In this document: in pieces, positions 50,691 through 63,400 of the stretch | Position numbering within the stretch: position 1 is the stretch's first letter | Layout of the letters: every line of letters begins with the position of its first letter | Source of the DNA: Cinnamomum chago | Lineage: Eukaryota > Streptophyta > Magnoliopsida > Laurales > Lauraceae | Reading direction: 5' to 3' | Length of the DNA stretch: 64,000 nucleotides | Assembly (NCBI GenBank): GCA_038049695.1 | Contig: CP142458.1 | Span: forward strand, 61,165,501 to 61,229,500 | The notes under the pieces: model-generated | What the model saw: only the letters and a program-made list of their open reading frames with translations | Told to the model about the DNA's origin: nothing | Database searches by the model: none | Position numbers and translations under genes: made by a program

Positions 50691-53600
50691 AAAAAAGTTA
50701 CAAAAAATCAAGGTTTTTGGACATTACTCCATCTCGGCCGATATTTTCAGAGATATCGGTAATATCGGCCGATCGGTAATATTTTACCGATTCGGTATTG
50801 CTACAAAATATCGTCGTAGTATGGGCTGATATCGATTCATATCGGCCGGTGAATATGAACGGGTATTAATTGAGATTTTAAACCATAATCACGCTTACTC
50901 ATTAAGCTATTAGTATTTACTATTTAGTATCATAAATACTTCAACAATTTTTTTAAAAGTAGAAGATTAAAAAAAACCATATTTCAACACAAAAAATCAT
51001 GTTTATAAGTAGATCTAGCATGAAAGTGTGTAGATCTAAGTGAATAACACAACACAAACCCAAAAGTGACATGCCAATGATCGTTTCATTCATTTCTATG
51101 CTTTATCTAAAAATAAAAAATAAAAAAAACACATAATAGTAAAAATAAGGGAGTTAATTTGATTTTCTCTTACTAAATAAAATGATTTCTTCAAGAAATA
51201 GTGTTGGAAGTTGGAAATATATAAGAGAATGAGGGAAGAGGAGAAGAAAATGGAAAAATAGGAAAAAAGTTACAAAAAATCAAGGTTTTTGGAATTACTC
51301 CATCTCGGCCGATATTTTCAGAGATATCGGTAATATCGGCCGATCGGTAATATTTTACCGATTCGGTATTGCTACAAAATATCGTCGTAGTATGGGCTGA
51401 TATCGATTCATATCGGCCGGTGAATATGAACGGGTATTAATTGAGATTTTAAACCATAATCACACTTACTCATTAAGCTATTAGTATTTACTATTTAGTA
51501 TCATAAATACTTCAACAATTTTTTTAAAAGTAGAAGATTAAAAAAAACCATTTTTCAACACAAAAAATCATGTTTATAAGTAGATCTAGCATGAAAGTGT
51601 GTAGATCTAAGTGAATAACACAACACAAACCCAAAAGTGACATGCCAATGATCGTTTCATTCATTTCTATGCTTTATCTAAAAATAAAAAATAAAAAAAA
51701 CACATAATAGTAAAAATAAGGGAGTTAATTTGATTTTCTCTTACTAAATAAAATGATTTCTTCAAGAAATAGTGTTGGAAGTTGGAAATATATAAGAGAA
51801 TGAGGGAAGAGGAGAAGAAAATGGAAAAATAGGAAAAAAGTTACAAAAAATCAAGGTTTTTGGAATTACTCCATCTCGGCCGATATTTTCAGAGATATCG
51901 GTAATATCGGCCGATCGGTAATATTTTACCGATTCGGTATTGCTACAAAATATCGTCGTAGTATGGGCTGATATCGATTCATATCGGCCGGTGAATATGA
52001 ACGGGTATTAATTGAGATTTTAAACCATAATCACACTTACTCATTAAGCTATTAGTATTTACTATTTAGTATCATAAATACTTCAACAATTTTTTTAAAA
52101 GTAGAAGATTAAAAAAAACCATTTTTCAACACAAAAAATCATGTTTATAAGTAGATCTAGCATGAAAGTGTGTAGATCTAAGTGAATAACACAACACAAA
52201 CCCAAAAGTGACATGCCAATGATCGTTTCATTCATTTCTATGCTTTATCTAAAAATAAAAAATAAAAAAAATACATAATAGTAAAAATAAGGGAGTTAAT
52301 TTGATTTTCTCTTACTAAATAAAATGATTTCTTCAAGAAATAGTGTTGGAAGTTGGAAATATATAAGAGAATGAGGGAAGAGGAGAAGAAAATCGAAAAA
52401 AAGGAAAAAAGTTACAAAAAATCAAGGTTTTTGGACATTACTCCATCTCGGCCGATATTTTCAGAGATATCGGTAATATCGGCCGATCGGTAATATTTTA
52501 CCGATTCGGTATTGCTACAAAATATCGTCGTAGTATGGGCTGATATCGATTCATATCGGCCGGTGAATATGAACGGGTATTAATTGAGATTTTAAACCAT
52601 AATCACACTTACTCATTAAGCTATTAGTATTTACTATTTAGTATCATAAATACTTCAACAATTTTTTTAAAAGTAGAAGATTAAAAAAAACCATTTTTCA
52701 ACACAAAAAATCATGTTTATAAGTAGATCTAGCATGAAAGTGTGTAGATCTAAGTGAATAACACAACACAAACCCAAAAGTGACATGCCAATGATCGTTT
52801 CATTCATTTCTATGCTTTATCTAAAAATAAAAAATAAAAAAAATACATAATAGTAAAAATAAGGGAGTTAATTTTATTTTCTCTTACTAAATAAAATGAT
52901 TTCTTCAAGAAATAGTGTTGGAAGTTGGAAATATATAAGAGAATGAGGGAAGAGGAGAAGAAAATGGAAAAATAGGAAAAAAGTTACAAAAAATCAAGGT
53001 TTTTGGACATTACTCCATCTCGGCCGATATTTTCAGAGATATCGGTAATATCGGCCGATCGGTAATATTTTACCGATTCGGTATTGCTACAAAATATCGT
53101 CGTAGTATGGGCTGATATCGATTCATATCGGCCGGTGAATATGAACGGGTATTAATTGAGATTTTAAACCATAATCACACTTACTCATTAAGCTATTAGT
53201 ATTTACTATTTAGTATCATAAATACTTCAACAATTTTTTTAAAAGTAGAAGATTAAAAAAAACCATTTTTCAACACAAAAAATCATGTTTATAAGTAGAT
53301 CTAGCATGAAAGTGTGTAGATCTAAGTGAATAACACAACACAAACCCAAAAGTGACATGCCAATGATCGTTTCATTCATTTCTATGCTTTATCTAAAAAT
53401 AAAAAATAAAAAAAATACATAATAGTAAAAATAAGGGAGTTAATTTGATTTTCTCTTACTAAATAAAATGATTTCTTCAAGATATAGTGTTGGAAGTTGG
53501 AAATATATAAGAGAATGAGCGAAGAGGAGAAGAAAATGGAAAAATAGGAAAAAAGTTACAAAAAATCAAGGTTTTTGGAATTACTCCATCTCGGCCGATA

Positions 53601-55262
53601 TTTTCAGAGATATCGGTAATATCGGCCGATCGGTAATATTTTACCGATTCGGTATTGCTACAAAATATCGTCGTAGTATGGGCTGATATCGATTCATATC
53701 GGCCGGTGAATATGAACGGGTATTAATTGAGATTTTAAACCATAATCACACTTACTCATTAAGCTATTAGTATTTACTATTTAGTATCATAAATACTTCA
53801 ACAATTTTTTTAAAAGTAGAAGATTAAGAAAAACCATTTTTCAACACAAAAAATCATGTTTATAAGTAGATCTAGCATGAAAGTGTGTAGATCTAAGTGA
53901 ATAACACAACACAAACCCAAAAGTGACATGCCAATGATCGTTTCATTCATTTCTATGCTTTATCTAAAAATAAAAAATAAAAAAAATACATAATAGTAAA
54001 AATAAGGGAGTTAATTTGATTTTCTCTTACTAAATAAAATGATTTCTTCAAGAAATAGTGTTGGAAGTTGGAAATATATAAGAGAATGAGGGAAGAGGAG
54101 AAGAAAATGGAAAAATAGGAAAAAAGTTACAAAAAATCAAGGTTTTTGGACATTACTCCATCTCGGCCGATATTTTCAGAGATATCGGTAATATCGGCCG
54201 ATCGGTAATATTTTACCGATTCGGTATTGCTACAAAATATCGTCGTAGTATGGGCTGATATCGATTCATATCGGCCGGTGAATATGAACGGGTATTAATT
54301 GAGATTTTAAACCATAATCACACTTACTCATTAAGCTATTAGTATTTACTATTTAGTATCATAAATACTTCAACAATTTTTTTAAAAGTAGAAGATTAAA
54401 AAAAACCATTTTTCAACACAAAAAATCATGTTTATAAGTAGATCTAGCATGAAAGTGTGTAGATCTAAGTGAATAACACAACACAAACCCAAAAGTGACA
54501 TGCCAATGATCGTTTCATTCATTTCTATGCTTTATCTAAAAATAAAAAATAAAAAAAATACATAATAGTAAAAATAAGGGAGTTAATTTGATTTTCTCTT
54601 ACTAAATAAAATGATTTCTTCAAGAAATAGTGTTGGAAGTTGGAAATATATAAGAGAATGAGGGAAGAGGAGAAGAAAATGGAAAAATAGGAAAAAAGTT
54701 ACAAAAAATCAAGGTTTTTGGAATTACTCCATCTCGGCCGATATTTTCAGAGATATCGGTAATATCGGCCGATCGGTAATATTTTACCGATTCGGTATTG
54801 CTACAAAATATCGTCGTAGTATGGGCTGATATCGATTCATATCGGCCGGTGAATATGAACGGGTATTAATTGAGATTTTAAACCATAATCACACTTACTC
54901 ATTAAGCTATTAGTATTTACTATTTAGTATCATAAATACTTCAACAATTTTTTTAAAAGTAGAAGATTAAAAAAAACCATTTTTCAACACAAAAAATCAT
55001 GTTTATAAGTAGATCTAGCATGAAAGTGTGTAGATCTAAGTGAATAACACAACACAAACCCAAAAGTGACATGCCAATGATCGTTTCATTCATTTCTATG
55101 CTTTATCTAAAAATAAAAAATAAAAAAAATACATAATAGTAAAAATAAGGGAGTTAATTTGATTTTCTCTTACTAAATAAAATGATTTCTTCAAGAAATA
55201 GTGTTGGAAGTTGGAAATATATAAGAGAATGAGGGAAGAGGAGAAGAAAATGGAAAAATAGG
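50691..55262 (+). repeat. Eight-monomer module, second copy (4572 bp)
   Basis: Monomers 89-96, anchors 50733 to 54733. Every marker of the first copy recurs 4572 bp on: AATCACGCTT (50893), CCATATTTC, AATCGAAAAAAAGG (52394), GATATAGTG (53483), GAATGAGCG (53520) and TTAAGAAAAACC (about 53825). The AAATCAGGG change is absent, so it arose in the first copy only. Confidence 0.9.
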
Positions 55263-56406
55263 AAAAAAGTTACAAAAAATCAAGGTTTTTGGACATTACT
55301 CCATCTCGGCCGATATTTTCAGAGATATCGGTAATATCGGCCGATCGGTAATATTTTACCGATTCGGTATTGCTACAAAATATCGTCGTAGTATGGGCTG
55401 ATATCGATTCATATCGGCCGGTGAATATGAACGGGTATTAATTGAGATTTTAAACCATAATCACACTTACTCATTAAGCTATTAGTATTTACTATTTAGT
55501 ATCATAAATACTTCAACAATTTTTTTAAAAGTAGAAGATTAAGAAAAACCATTTTTCAACACAAAAAATCATGTTTATAAGTAGATCTAGCATGAAAGTG
55601 TGTAGATCTAAGTGAATAACACAACACAAACCCAAAAGTGACATGCCAATGATCGTTTCATTCATTTCTATGCTTTATCTAAAAATAAAAAATAAAAAAA
55701 ATACATAATAGTAAAAATAAGGGAGTTAATTTGATTTTCTCTTACTAAATAAAATGATTTCTTCAAGAAATAGTGTTGGAAGTTGGAAATATATAAGAGA
55801 ATGAGGGAAGAGGAGAAGAAAATGGAAAAATAGGAAAAAAGTTACAAAAAATCAAGGTTTTTGGACATTACTCCATCTCGGCCGATATTTTCAGAGATAT
55901 CGGTAATATCGGCCGATCGGTAATATTTTACCGATTCGGTATTGCTACAAAATATCGTCGTAGTATGGGCTGATATCGATTCATATCGGCCGGTGAATAT
56001 GAACGGGTATTAATTGAGATTTTAAACCATAATCACTCTTACTCATTAAGCTATTAGTATTTACTATTTAGTATCATAAATACTTCAACAATTTTTTTAA
56101 AAGTAGAAGATTAAGAAAAACCATTTTTCAACACAAAAAATCATGTTTATAAGTAGATCTAGCATGAAAGTGTGTAGATCTAAGTGAATAACACAACACA
56201 AACCCAAAAGTGACATGCCAATGATCGTTTCATTCATTTCTATGCTTTATCTAAAAATAAAAAATAAAAAAAATACATAATAGTAAAAATAAGGGAGTTA
56301 ATTTGATTTTCTCTTACTAAATAAAATGATTTCTTCAAGAAATAGTGTTGGAAGTTGGAAATATATAAGAGAATGAGGGAAGAGGAGAAGAAAATGGAAA
56401 AATAGG
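55263..56406 (+). repeat. Monomers 97-98, two B-type units
   Basis: Anchors 55305 and 55877. Both carry TTAAGAAAAACC, which elsewhere marks A-type monomers in this part of the array. Monomer 98 has a private AATCACTCTT at about 56037. They bridge the eight-monomer module and the dimer series, and three B-type monomers in a row (97-99) follow. Confidence 0.75.
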
Positions 56407-57549
56407 AAAAAAGTTACAAAAAATCAAGGTTTTTGGACATTACTCCATCTCGGCCGATATTTTCAGAGATATCGGTAATATCGGCCGATCGGTAATATTT
56501 TACCGATTCGGTATTGCTACAAAATATCGTCGTAGTATGGGCTGATATCGATTCATATCGGCCGGTGAATATGAACGGGTATTAATTGAGATTTTAAACC
56601 ATAATCACACTTACTCATTAAGCTATTAGTATTTACTATTTAGTATCATAAATACTTCAACAATTTTTTTAAAAGTAGAAGATTAAAAAAAACCATTTTT
56701 CAACACATAAAATCATGTTTATAAGTAGATCTAGCATGAAAGTGTGTAGATCTAAGTGAATAACACAACACAAACCCAAAAGTGACATGCCAATGATCGT
56801 TTCATTCATTTCTATGCTTTATCTAAAAATAAAAAATAAAAAAAATACATAATAGTAAAAATAAGGGAGTTAATTTGATTTTCTCTTACTAAATAAAATG
56901 ATTTCTTCAAGAAATAGTGTTGGAAGTTGGAAATATATAAGAGAATGAGGGAAGAGGAGAAGAAAATGGAAAAAAAGGAAAAAAGTTACAAAAAATCAAG
57001 GTTTTTGGAATTACTCCATCTCGGCCGATATTTTCAGAGATATCGGTAATATCGGCCGATCGGTAATATTTTACCGATTCGGTATTGCTACAAAATATCG
57101 TCGTAGTATGGGCTGATATCGATTCATATCGGCCGGTGAATATGAACGGGTATTAATTGAGATTTTAAACCATAATCACACTTACTCATTAAGCTATTAG
57201 TATTTACTATTTAGTATCATAAATACTTCAACAATTTTTTTAAAAGTAGAAGATTAAGAAAAACCATTTTTCAACACAAAAAATCATGTTTATAAGTAGA
57301 TCTAGCATGAAAGTGTGTAGATCTAAGTGAATAACACAACACAAACCCAAAAGTGACATGCCAATGATCGTTTCATTCATTTCTATGCTTTATCTAAAAA
57401 TAAAAAATAAAAAAAATACATAATAGTAAAAATAAGGGAGTTAATTTGATTTTCTCTTACTAAATAAAATGATTTCTTCAAGAAATAGTGTTGGAAGTTG
57501 GAAATATATAAGAGAATGAGGGAAGAGGAGAAGAAAATGGAAAAATAGG
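56407..57549 (+). repeat. Dimer repeat, unit 1 (1143 bp)
   Basis: Monomers 99 and 100, B then A. The B monomer has ACACATAAAATC (about 56703) in place of ACACAAAAAATC, and the A monomer has TTAAGAAAAACC (about 57253). This marker pair defines the dimer. Confidence 0.87.
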
Positions 57550-58692
57550 AAAAAAGTTACAAAAAATCAAGGTTTTTGGACATTACTCCATCTCGGCCGA
57601 TATTTTCAGAGATATCGGTAATATCGGCCGATCGGTAATATTTTACCGATTCGGTATTGCTACAAAATATCGTCGTAGTATGGGCTGATATCGATTCATA
57701 TCGGCCGGTGAATATGAACGGGTATTAATTGAGATTTTAAACCATAATCACACTTACTCATTAAGCTATTAGTATTTACTATTTAGTATCATAAATACTT
57801 CAACAATTTTTTTAAAAGTAGAAGATTAAAAAAAACCATTTTTCAACACATAAAATCATGTTTATAAGTAGATCTAGCATGAAAGTGTGTAGATCTAAGT
57901 GAATAACACAACACAAACCCAAAAGTGACATGCCAATGATCGTTTCATTCATTTCTATGCTTTATCTAAAAATAAAAAATAAAAAAAATACATAATAGTA
58001 AAAATAAGGGAGTTAATTTGATTTTCTCTTACTAAATAAAATGATTTCTTCAAGAAATAGTGTTGGAAGTTGGAAATATATAAGAGAATGAGGGAAGAGG
58101 AGAAGAAAATGGAAAAAAAGGAAAAAAGTTACAAAAAATCAAGGTTTTTGGAATTACTCCATCTCGGCCGATATTTTCAGAGATATCGGTAATATCGGCC
58201 GATCGGTAATATTTTACCGATTCGGTATTGCTACAAAATATCGTCGTAGTATGGGCTGATATCGATTCATATCGGCCGGTGAATATGAACGGGTATTAAT
58301 TGAGATTTTAAACCATAATCACACTTACTCATTAAGCTATTAGTATTTACTATTTAGTATCATAAATACTTCAACAATTTTTTTAAAAGTAGAAGATTAA
58401 GAAAAACCATTTTTCAACACAAAAAATCATGTTTATAAGTAGATCTAGCATGAAAGTGTGTAGATCTAAGTGAATAACACAACACAAACCCAAAAGTGAC
58501 ATGCCAATGATCGTTTCATTCATTTCTATGCTTTATCTAAAAATAAAAAATAAAAAAAATACATAATAGTAAAAATAAGGGAGTTAATTTGATTTTCTCT
58601 TACTAAATAAAATGATTTCTTCAAGAAATAGTGTTGGAAGTTGGAAATATATAAGAGAATGAGGGAAGAGGAGAAGAAAATGGAAAAATAGG
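57550..58692 (+). repeat. Dimer repeat, unit 2 (1143 bp)
   Basis: Monomers 101 and 102, with the same ACACATAAAATC (about 57846) and TTAAGAAAAACC (about 58396) at an exact offset of 1143 bp from unit 1. No difference from unit 1 was seen by eye. Confidence 0.87.
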
Positions 58693-59836
58693 AAAAAAGT
58701 TACAAAAAATCAAGGTTTTTGGACATTACTCCATCTCGGCCGATATTTTCAGAGATATCGGTAATATCGGCCGATCGGTAATATTTTACCGATTCGGTAT
58801 TGCTACAAAATATCGTCGTAGTATGGGCTGATATCGATTCATATCGGCCGGTGAATATGAACGGGTATTAATTGAGATTTTAAACCATAATCACACTTAC
58901 TCATTAAGCTATTAGTATTTACTATTTAGTATCATAAATACTTCAACAATTTTTTTAAAAGTAGAAGATTAAAAAAAACCATTTTTCAACACATAAAATC
59001 ATGTTTATAAGTAGATCTAGCATGAAAGTGTGTAGATCTAAGTGAATAACACAACACAAACCCAAAAGTGACATGCCAATGATCGTTTCATTCATTTCTA
59101 TGCTTTATCTAAAAATAAAAAATAAAAAAAATACATAATAGTAAAAATAAGGGAGTTAATTTGATTTTCTCTTACTAAATAAAATGATTTCTTCAAGAAA
59201 TAGTGTTGGAAGTTGGAAATATATAAGAGAATGAGGGAAGAGGAGAAGAAAATGGAAAAAAAAGGAAAAAAGTTACAAAAAATCAAGGTTTTTGGAATTA
59301 CTCCATCTCGGCCGATATTTTCAGAGATATCGGTAATATCGGCCGATCGGTAATATTTTACCGATTCGGTATTGCTACAAAATATCGTCGTAGTATGGGC
59401 TGATATCGATTCATATCGGCCGGTGAATATGAACGGGTATTAATTGAGATTTTAAACCATAATCACACTTACGCATTAAGCTATTAGTATTTACTATTTC
59501 GTATCATAAATACTTCAACAATTTTTTTAAAAGTAGAAGATTAAAAAAAACCATTTTTCAACACAAAAAATCATGTTTATAAGTAGATCTAGCATGAAAG
59601 TGTGTAGATCTAAGTGAATAACACAACACAAACTCAAAAGTGACATGCCAATGATCGTTTCATTCATTTCTATGCTTTATCTAAAAATAAAAAATAAAAA
59701 AAATACATAATAGTAAAAATAAGGGAGTTAATTTGATTTTCTCTTACTAAATAAAATGATTTCTTCAAGAAATAGTGTTGGAAGTTGGAAATATATAAGA
59801 GAATGAGGGAAGAGGAGAAGAAAATGGAAAAATAGG
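58693..59836 (+). repeat. Dimer repeat, unit 3 (1144 bp, diverged second half)
   Basis: Monomer 103 keeps ACACATAAAATC (about 58990). Monomer 104 lacks TTAAGAAAAACC and has private changes at 59473 (ACGCATTAAG), 59500 (ATTTCGTATC) and 59634 (AACTCAAAAG). The junction before it has eight A rather than seven (59256-59263). Monomer 104 is thus either an older survivor or the product of a different exchange. Confidence 0.8.
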
Positions 59837-60408
59837 AAAAAAGTTACAAAAAATCAAGGTTTTTGGACATTACTCCATCTCGGCCGATATTTTCAGAGAT
59901 ATCGGTAATATCGGCCGATCGGTAATATTTTACCGATTCGGTATTGCTACAAAATATCGTCGTAGTATGGGCTGATATCGATTCATATCGGCCGGTGAAT
60001 ATGAACGGGTATTAATTGAGATTTTAAACCATAATCACACTTACTCATTAAGCTATTAGTATTTACTATTTAGTATCATAAATACTTCAACAATTTTTTT
60101 AAAAGTAGAAGATTAAAAAAAACCATTTTTCAACACAAAAAATCATGTTTATAAGTAGATCTAGCATGAAAGTGTGTAGATCTAAGTGAATAACACAACA
60201 CAAACCCAAAAGTGACATGCCAATGATCGTTTCATTCATTTCTATGCTTTATCTAAAAATAAAAAATAAAAAAAATACATAATAGTAAAAATAAGGGAGT
60301 TAATTTTATTTTCTCTTACTAAATAAAATGATTTCTTCAAGAAATAGTGTTGGAAGTTGGAAATATATAAGAGAATGAGGGAAGAGGAGAAGAAAATGGA
60401 AAAATAGG
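59837..60408 (+). repeat. Monomer 105, single B-type unit
   Basis: Anchor 59879. It carries TTTTATTTTCTC (about 60303), which elsewhere precedes the B monomer that starts a new module. It plays the same role here, just before the AATCACGCTT monomer at 60409. Confidence 0.75.
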
Positions 60409-63400
60409 AAAAAAGTTACAAAAAATCAAGGTTTTTGGACATTACTCCATCTCGGCCGATATTTTCAGAGATATCGGTAATATCGGCCGATCGGTAATAT
60501 TTTACCGATTCGGTATTGCTACAAAATATCGTCGTAGTATGGGCTGATATCGATTCATATCGGCCGGTGAATATGAACGGGTATTAATTGAGATTTTAAA
60601 CCATAATCACGCTTACTCATTAAGCTATTAGTATTTACTATTTAGTATCATAAATACTTCAACAATTTTTTTAAAAGTAGAAGATTAAAAAAAACCATAT
60701 TTCAACACAAAAAATCATGTTTATAAGTAGATCTAGCATGAAAGTGTGTAGATCTAAGTGAATAACACAACACAAACCCAAAAGTGACATGCCAATGATC
60801 GTTTCATTCATTTCTATGCTTTATCTAAAAATAAAAAATAAAAAAAACACATAATAGTAAAAATAAGGGAGTTAATTTGATTTTCTCTTACTAAATAAAA
60901 TGATTTCTTCAAGAAATAGTGTTGGAAGTTGGAAATATATAAGAGAATGAGGGAAGAGGAGAAGAAAATGGAAAAATAGGAAAAAAGTTACAAAAAATCA
61001 AGGTTTTTGGAATTACTCCATCTCGGCCGATATTTTCAGAGATATCGGTAATATCGGCCGATCGGTAATATTTTACCGATTCGGTATTGCTACAAAATAT
61101 CGTCGTAGTATGGGCTGATATCGATTCATATCGGCCGGTGAATATGAACGGGTATTAATTGAGATTTTAAACCATAATCACACTTACTCATTAAGCTATT
61201 AGTATTTACTATTTAGTATCATAAATACTTCAACAATTTTTTTAAAAGTAGAAGATTAAAAAAAACCATTTTTCAACACAAAAAATCATGTTTATAAGTA
61301 GATCTAGCATGAAAGTGTGTAGATCTAAGTGAATAACACAACACAAACCCAAAAGTGACATGCCAATGATCGTTTCATTCATTTCTATGCTTTATCTAAA
61401 AATAAAAAATAAAAAAAACACATAATAGTAAAAATAAGGGAGTTAATTTGATTTTCTCTTACTAAATAAAATGATTTCTTCAAGAAATAGTGTTGGAAGT
61501 TGGAAATATATAAGAGAATGAGGGAAGAGGAGAAGAAAATGGAAAAATAGGAAAAAAGTTACAAAAAATCAAGGTTTTTGGAATTACTCCATCTCGGCCG
61601 ATATTTTCAGAGATATCGGTAATATCGGCCGATCGGTAATATTTTACCGATTCGGTATTGCTACAAAATATCGTCGTAGTATGGGCTGATATCGATTCAT
61701 ATCGGCCGGTGAATATGAACGGGTATTAATTGAGATTTTAAACCATAATCACACTTACTCATTAAGCTATTAGTATTTACTATTTAGTATCATAAATACT
61801 TCAACAATTTTTTTAAAAGTAGAAGATTAAAAAAAACCATTTTTCAACACAAAAAATCATGTTTATAAGTAGATCTAGCATGAAAGTGTGTAGATCTAAG
61901 TGAATAACACAACACAAACCCAAAAGTGACATGCCAATGATCGTTTCATTCATTTCTATGCTTTATCTAAAAATAAAAAATAAAAAAAATACATAATAGT
62001 AAAAATAAGGGAGTTAATTTGATTTTCTCTTACTAAATAAAATGATTTCTTCAAGAAATAGTGTTGGAAGTTGGAAATATATAAGAGAATGAGGGAAGAG
62101 GAGAAGAAAATCGAAAAAAAGGAAAAAAGTTACAAAAAATCAAGGTTTTTGGACATTACTCCATCTCGGCCGATATTTTCAGAGATATCGGTAATATCGG
62201 CCGATCGGTAATATTTTACCGATTCGGTATTGCTACAAAATATCGTCGTAGTATGGGCTGATATCGATTCATATCGGCCGGTGAATATGAACGGGTATTA
62301 ATTGAGATTTTAAACCATAATCACACTTACTCATTAAGCTATTAGTATTTACTATTTAGTATCATAAATACTTCAACAATTTTTTTAAAAGTAGAAGATT
62401 AAAAAAAACCATTTTTCAACACAAAAAATCATGTTTATAAGTAGATCTAGCATGAAAGTGTGTAGATCTAAGTGAATAACACAACACAAACCCAAAAGTG
62501 ACATGCCAATGATCGTTTCATTCATTTCTATGCTTTATCTAAAAATAAAAAATAAAAAAAATACATAATAGTAAAAATAAGGGAGTTAATTTTATTTTCT
62601 CTTACTAAATAAAATGATTTCTTCAAGAAATAGTGTTGGAAGTTGGAAATATATAAGAGAATGAGGGAAGAGGAGAAGAAAATGGAAAAATAGGAAAAAA
62701 GTTACAAAAAATCAAGGTTTTTGGACATTACTCCATCTCGGCCGATATTTTCAGAGATATCGGTAATATCGGCCGATCGGTAATATTTTACCGATTCGGT
62801 ATTGCTACAAAATATCGTCGTAGTATGGGCTGATATCGATTCATATCGGCCGGTGAATATGAACGGGTATTAATTGAGATTTTAAACCATAATCACACTT
62901 ACTCATTAAGCTATTAGTATTTACTATTTAGTATCATAAATACTTCAACAATTTTTTTAAAAGTAGAAGATTAAAAAAAACCATTTTTCAACACAAAAAA
63001 TCATGTTTATAAGTAGATCTAGCATGAAAGTGTGTAGATCTAAGTGAATAACACAACACAAACCCAAAAGTGACATGCCAATGATCGTTTCATTCATTTC
63101 TATGCTTTATCTAAAAATAAAAAATAAAAAAAATACATAATAGTAAAAATAAGGGAGTTAATTTGATTTTCTCTTACTAAATAAAATGATTTCTTCAAGA
63201 TATAGTGTTGGAAGTTGGAAATATATAAGAGAATGAGCGAAGAGGAGAAGAAAATGGAAAAATAGGAAAAAAGTTACAAAAAATCAAGGTTTTTGGAATT
63301 ACTCCATCTCGGCCGATATTTTCAGAGATATCGGTAATATCGGCCGATCGGTAATATTTTACCGATTCGGTATTGCTACAAAATATCGTCGTAGTATGGG

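Noticed and set aside
59098..59286. A 62-codon open frame on the minus strand.
   Set aside because: It lies wholly within satellite sequence, starts at a TTG and not an ATG, and is open only because of the private eight-A run at 59256-59263; equivalent frames in other monomers are closed. The peptide is low-complexity Phe/Ser/Ile from AT-rich DNA. Not a gene.
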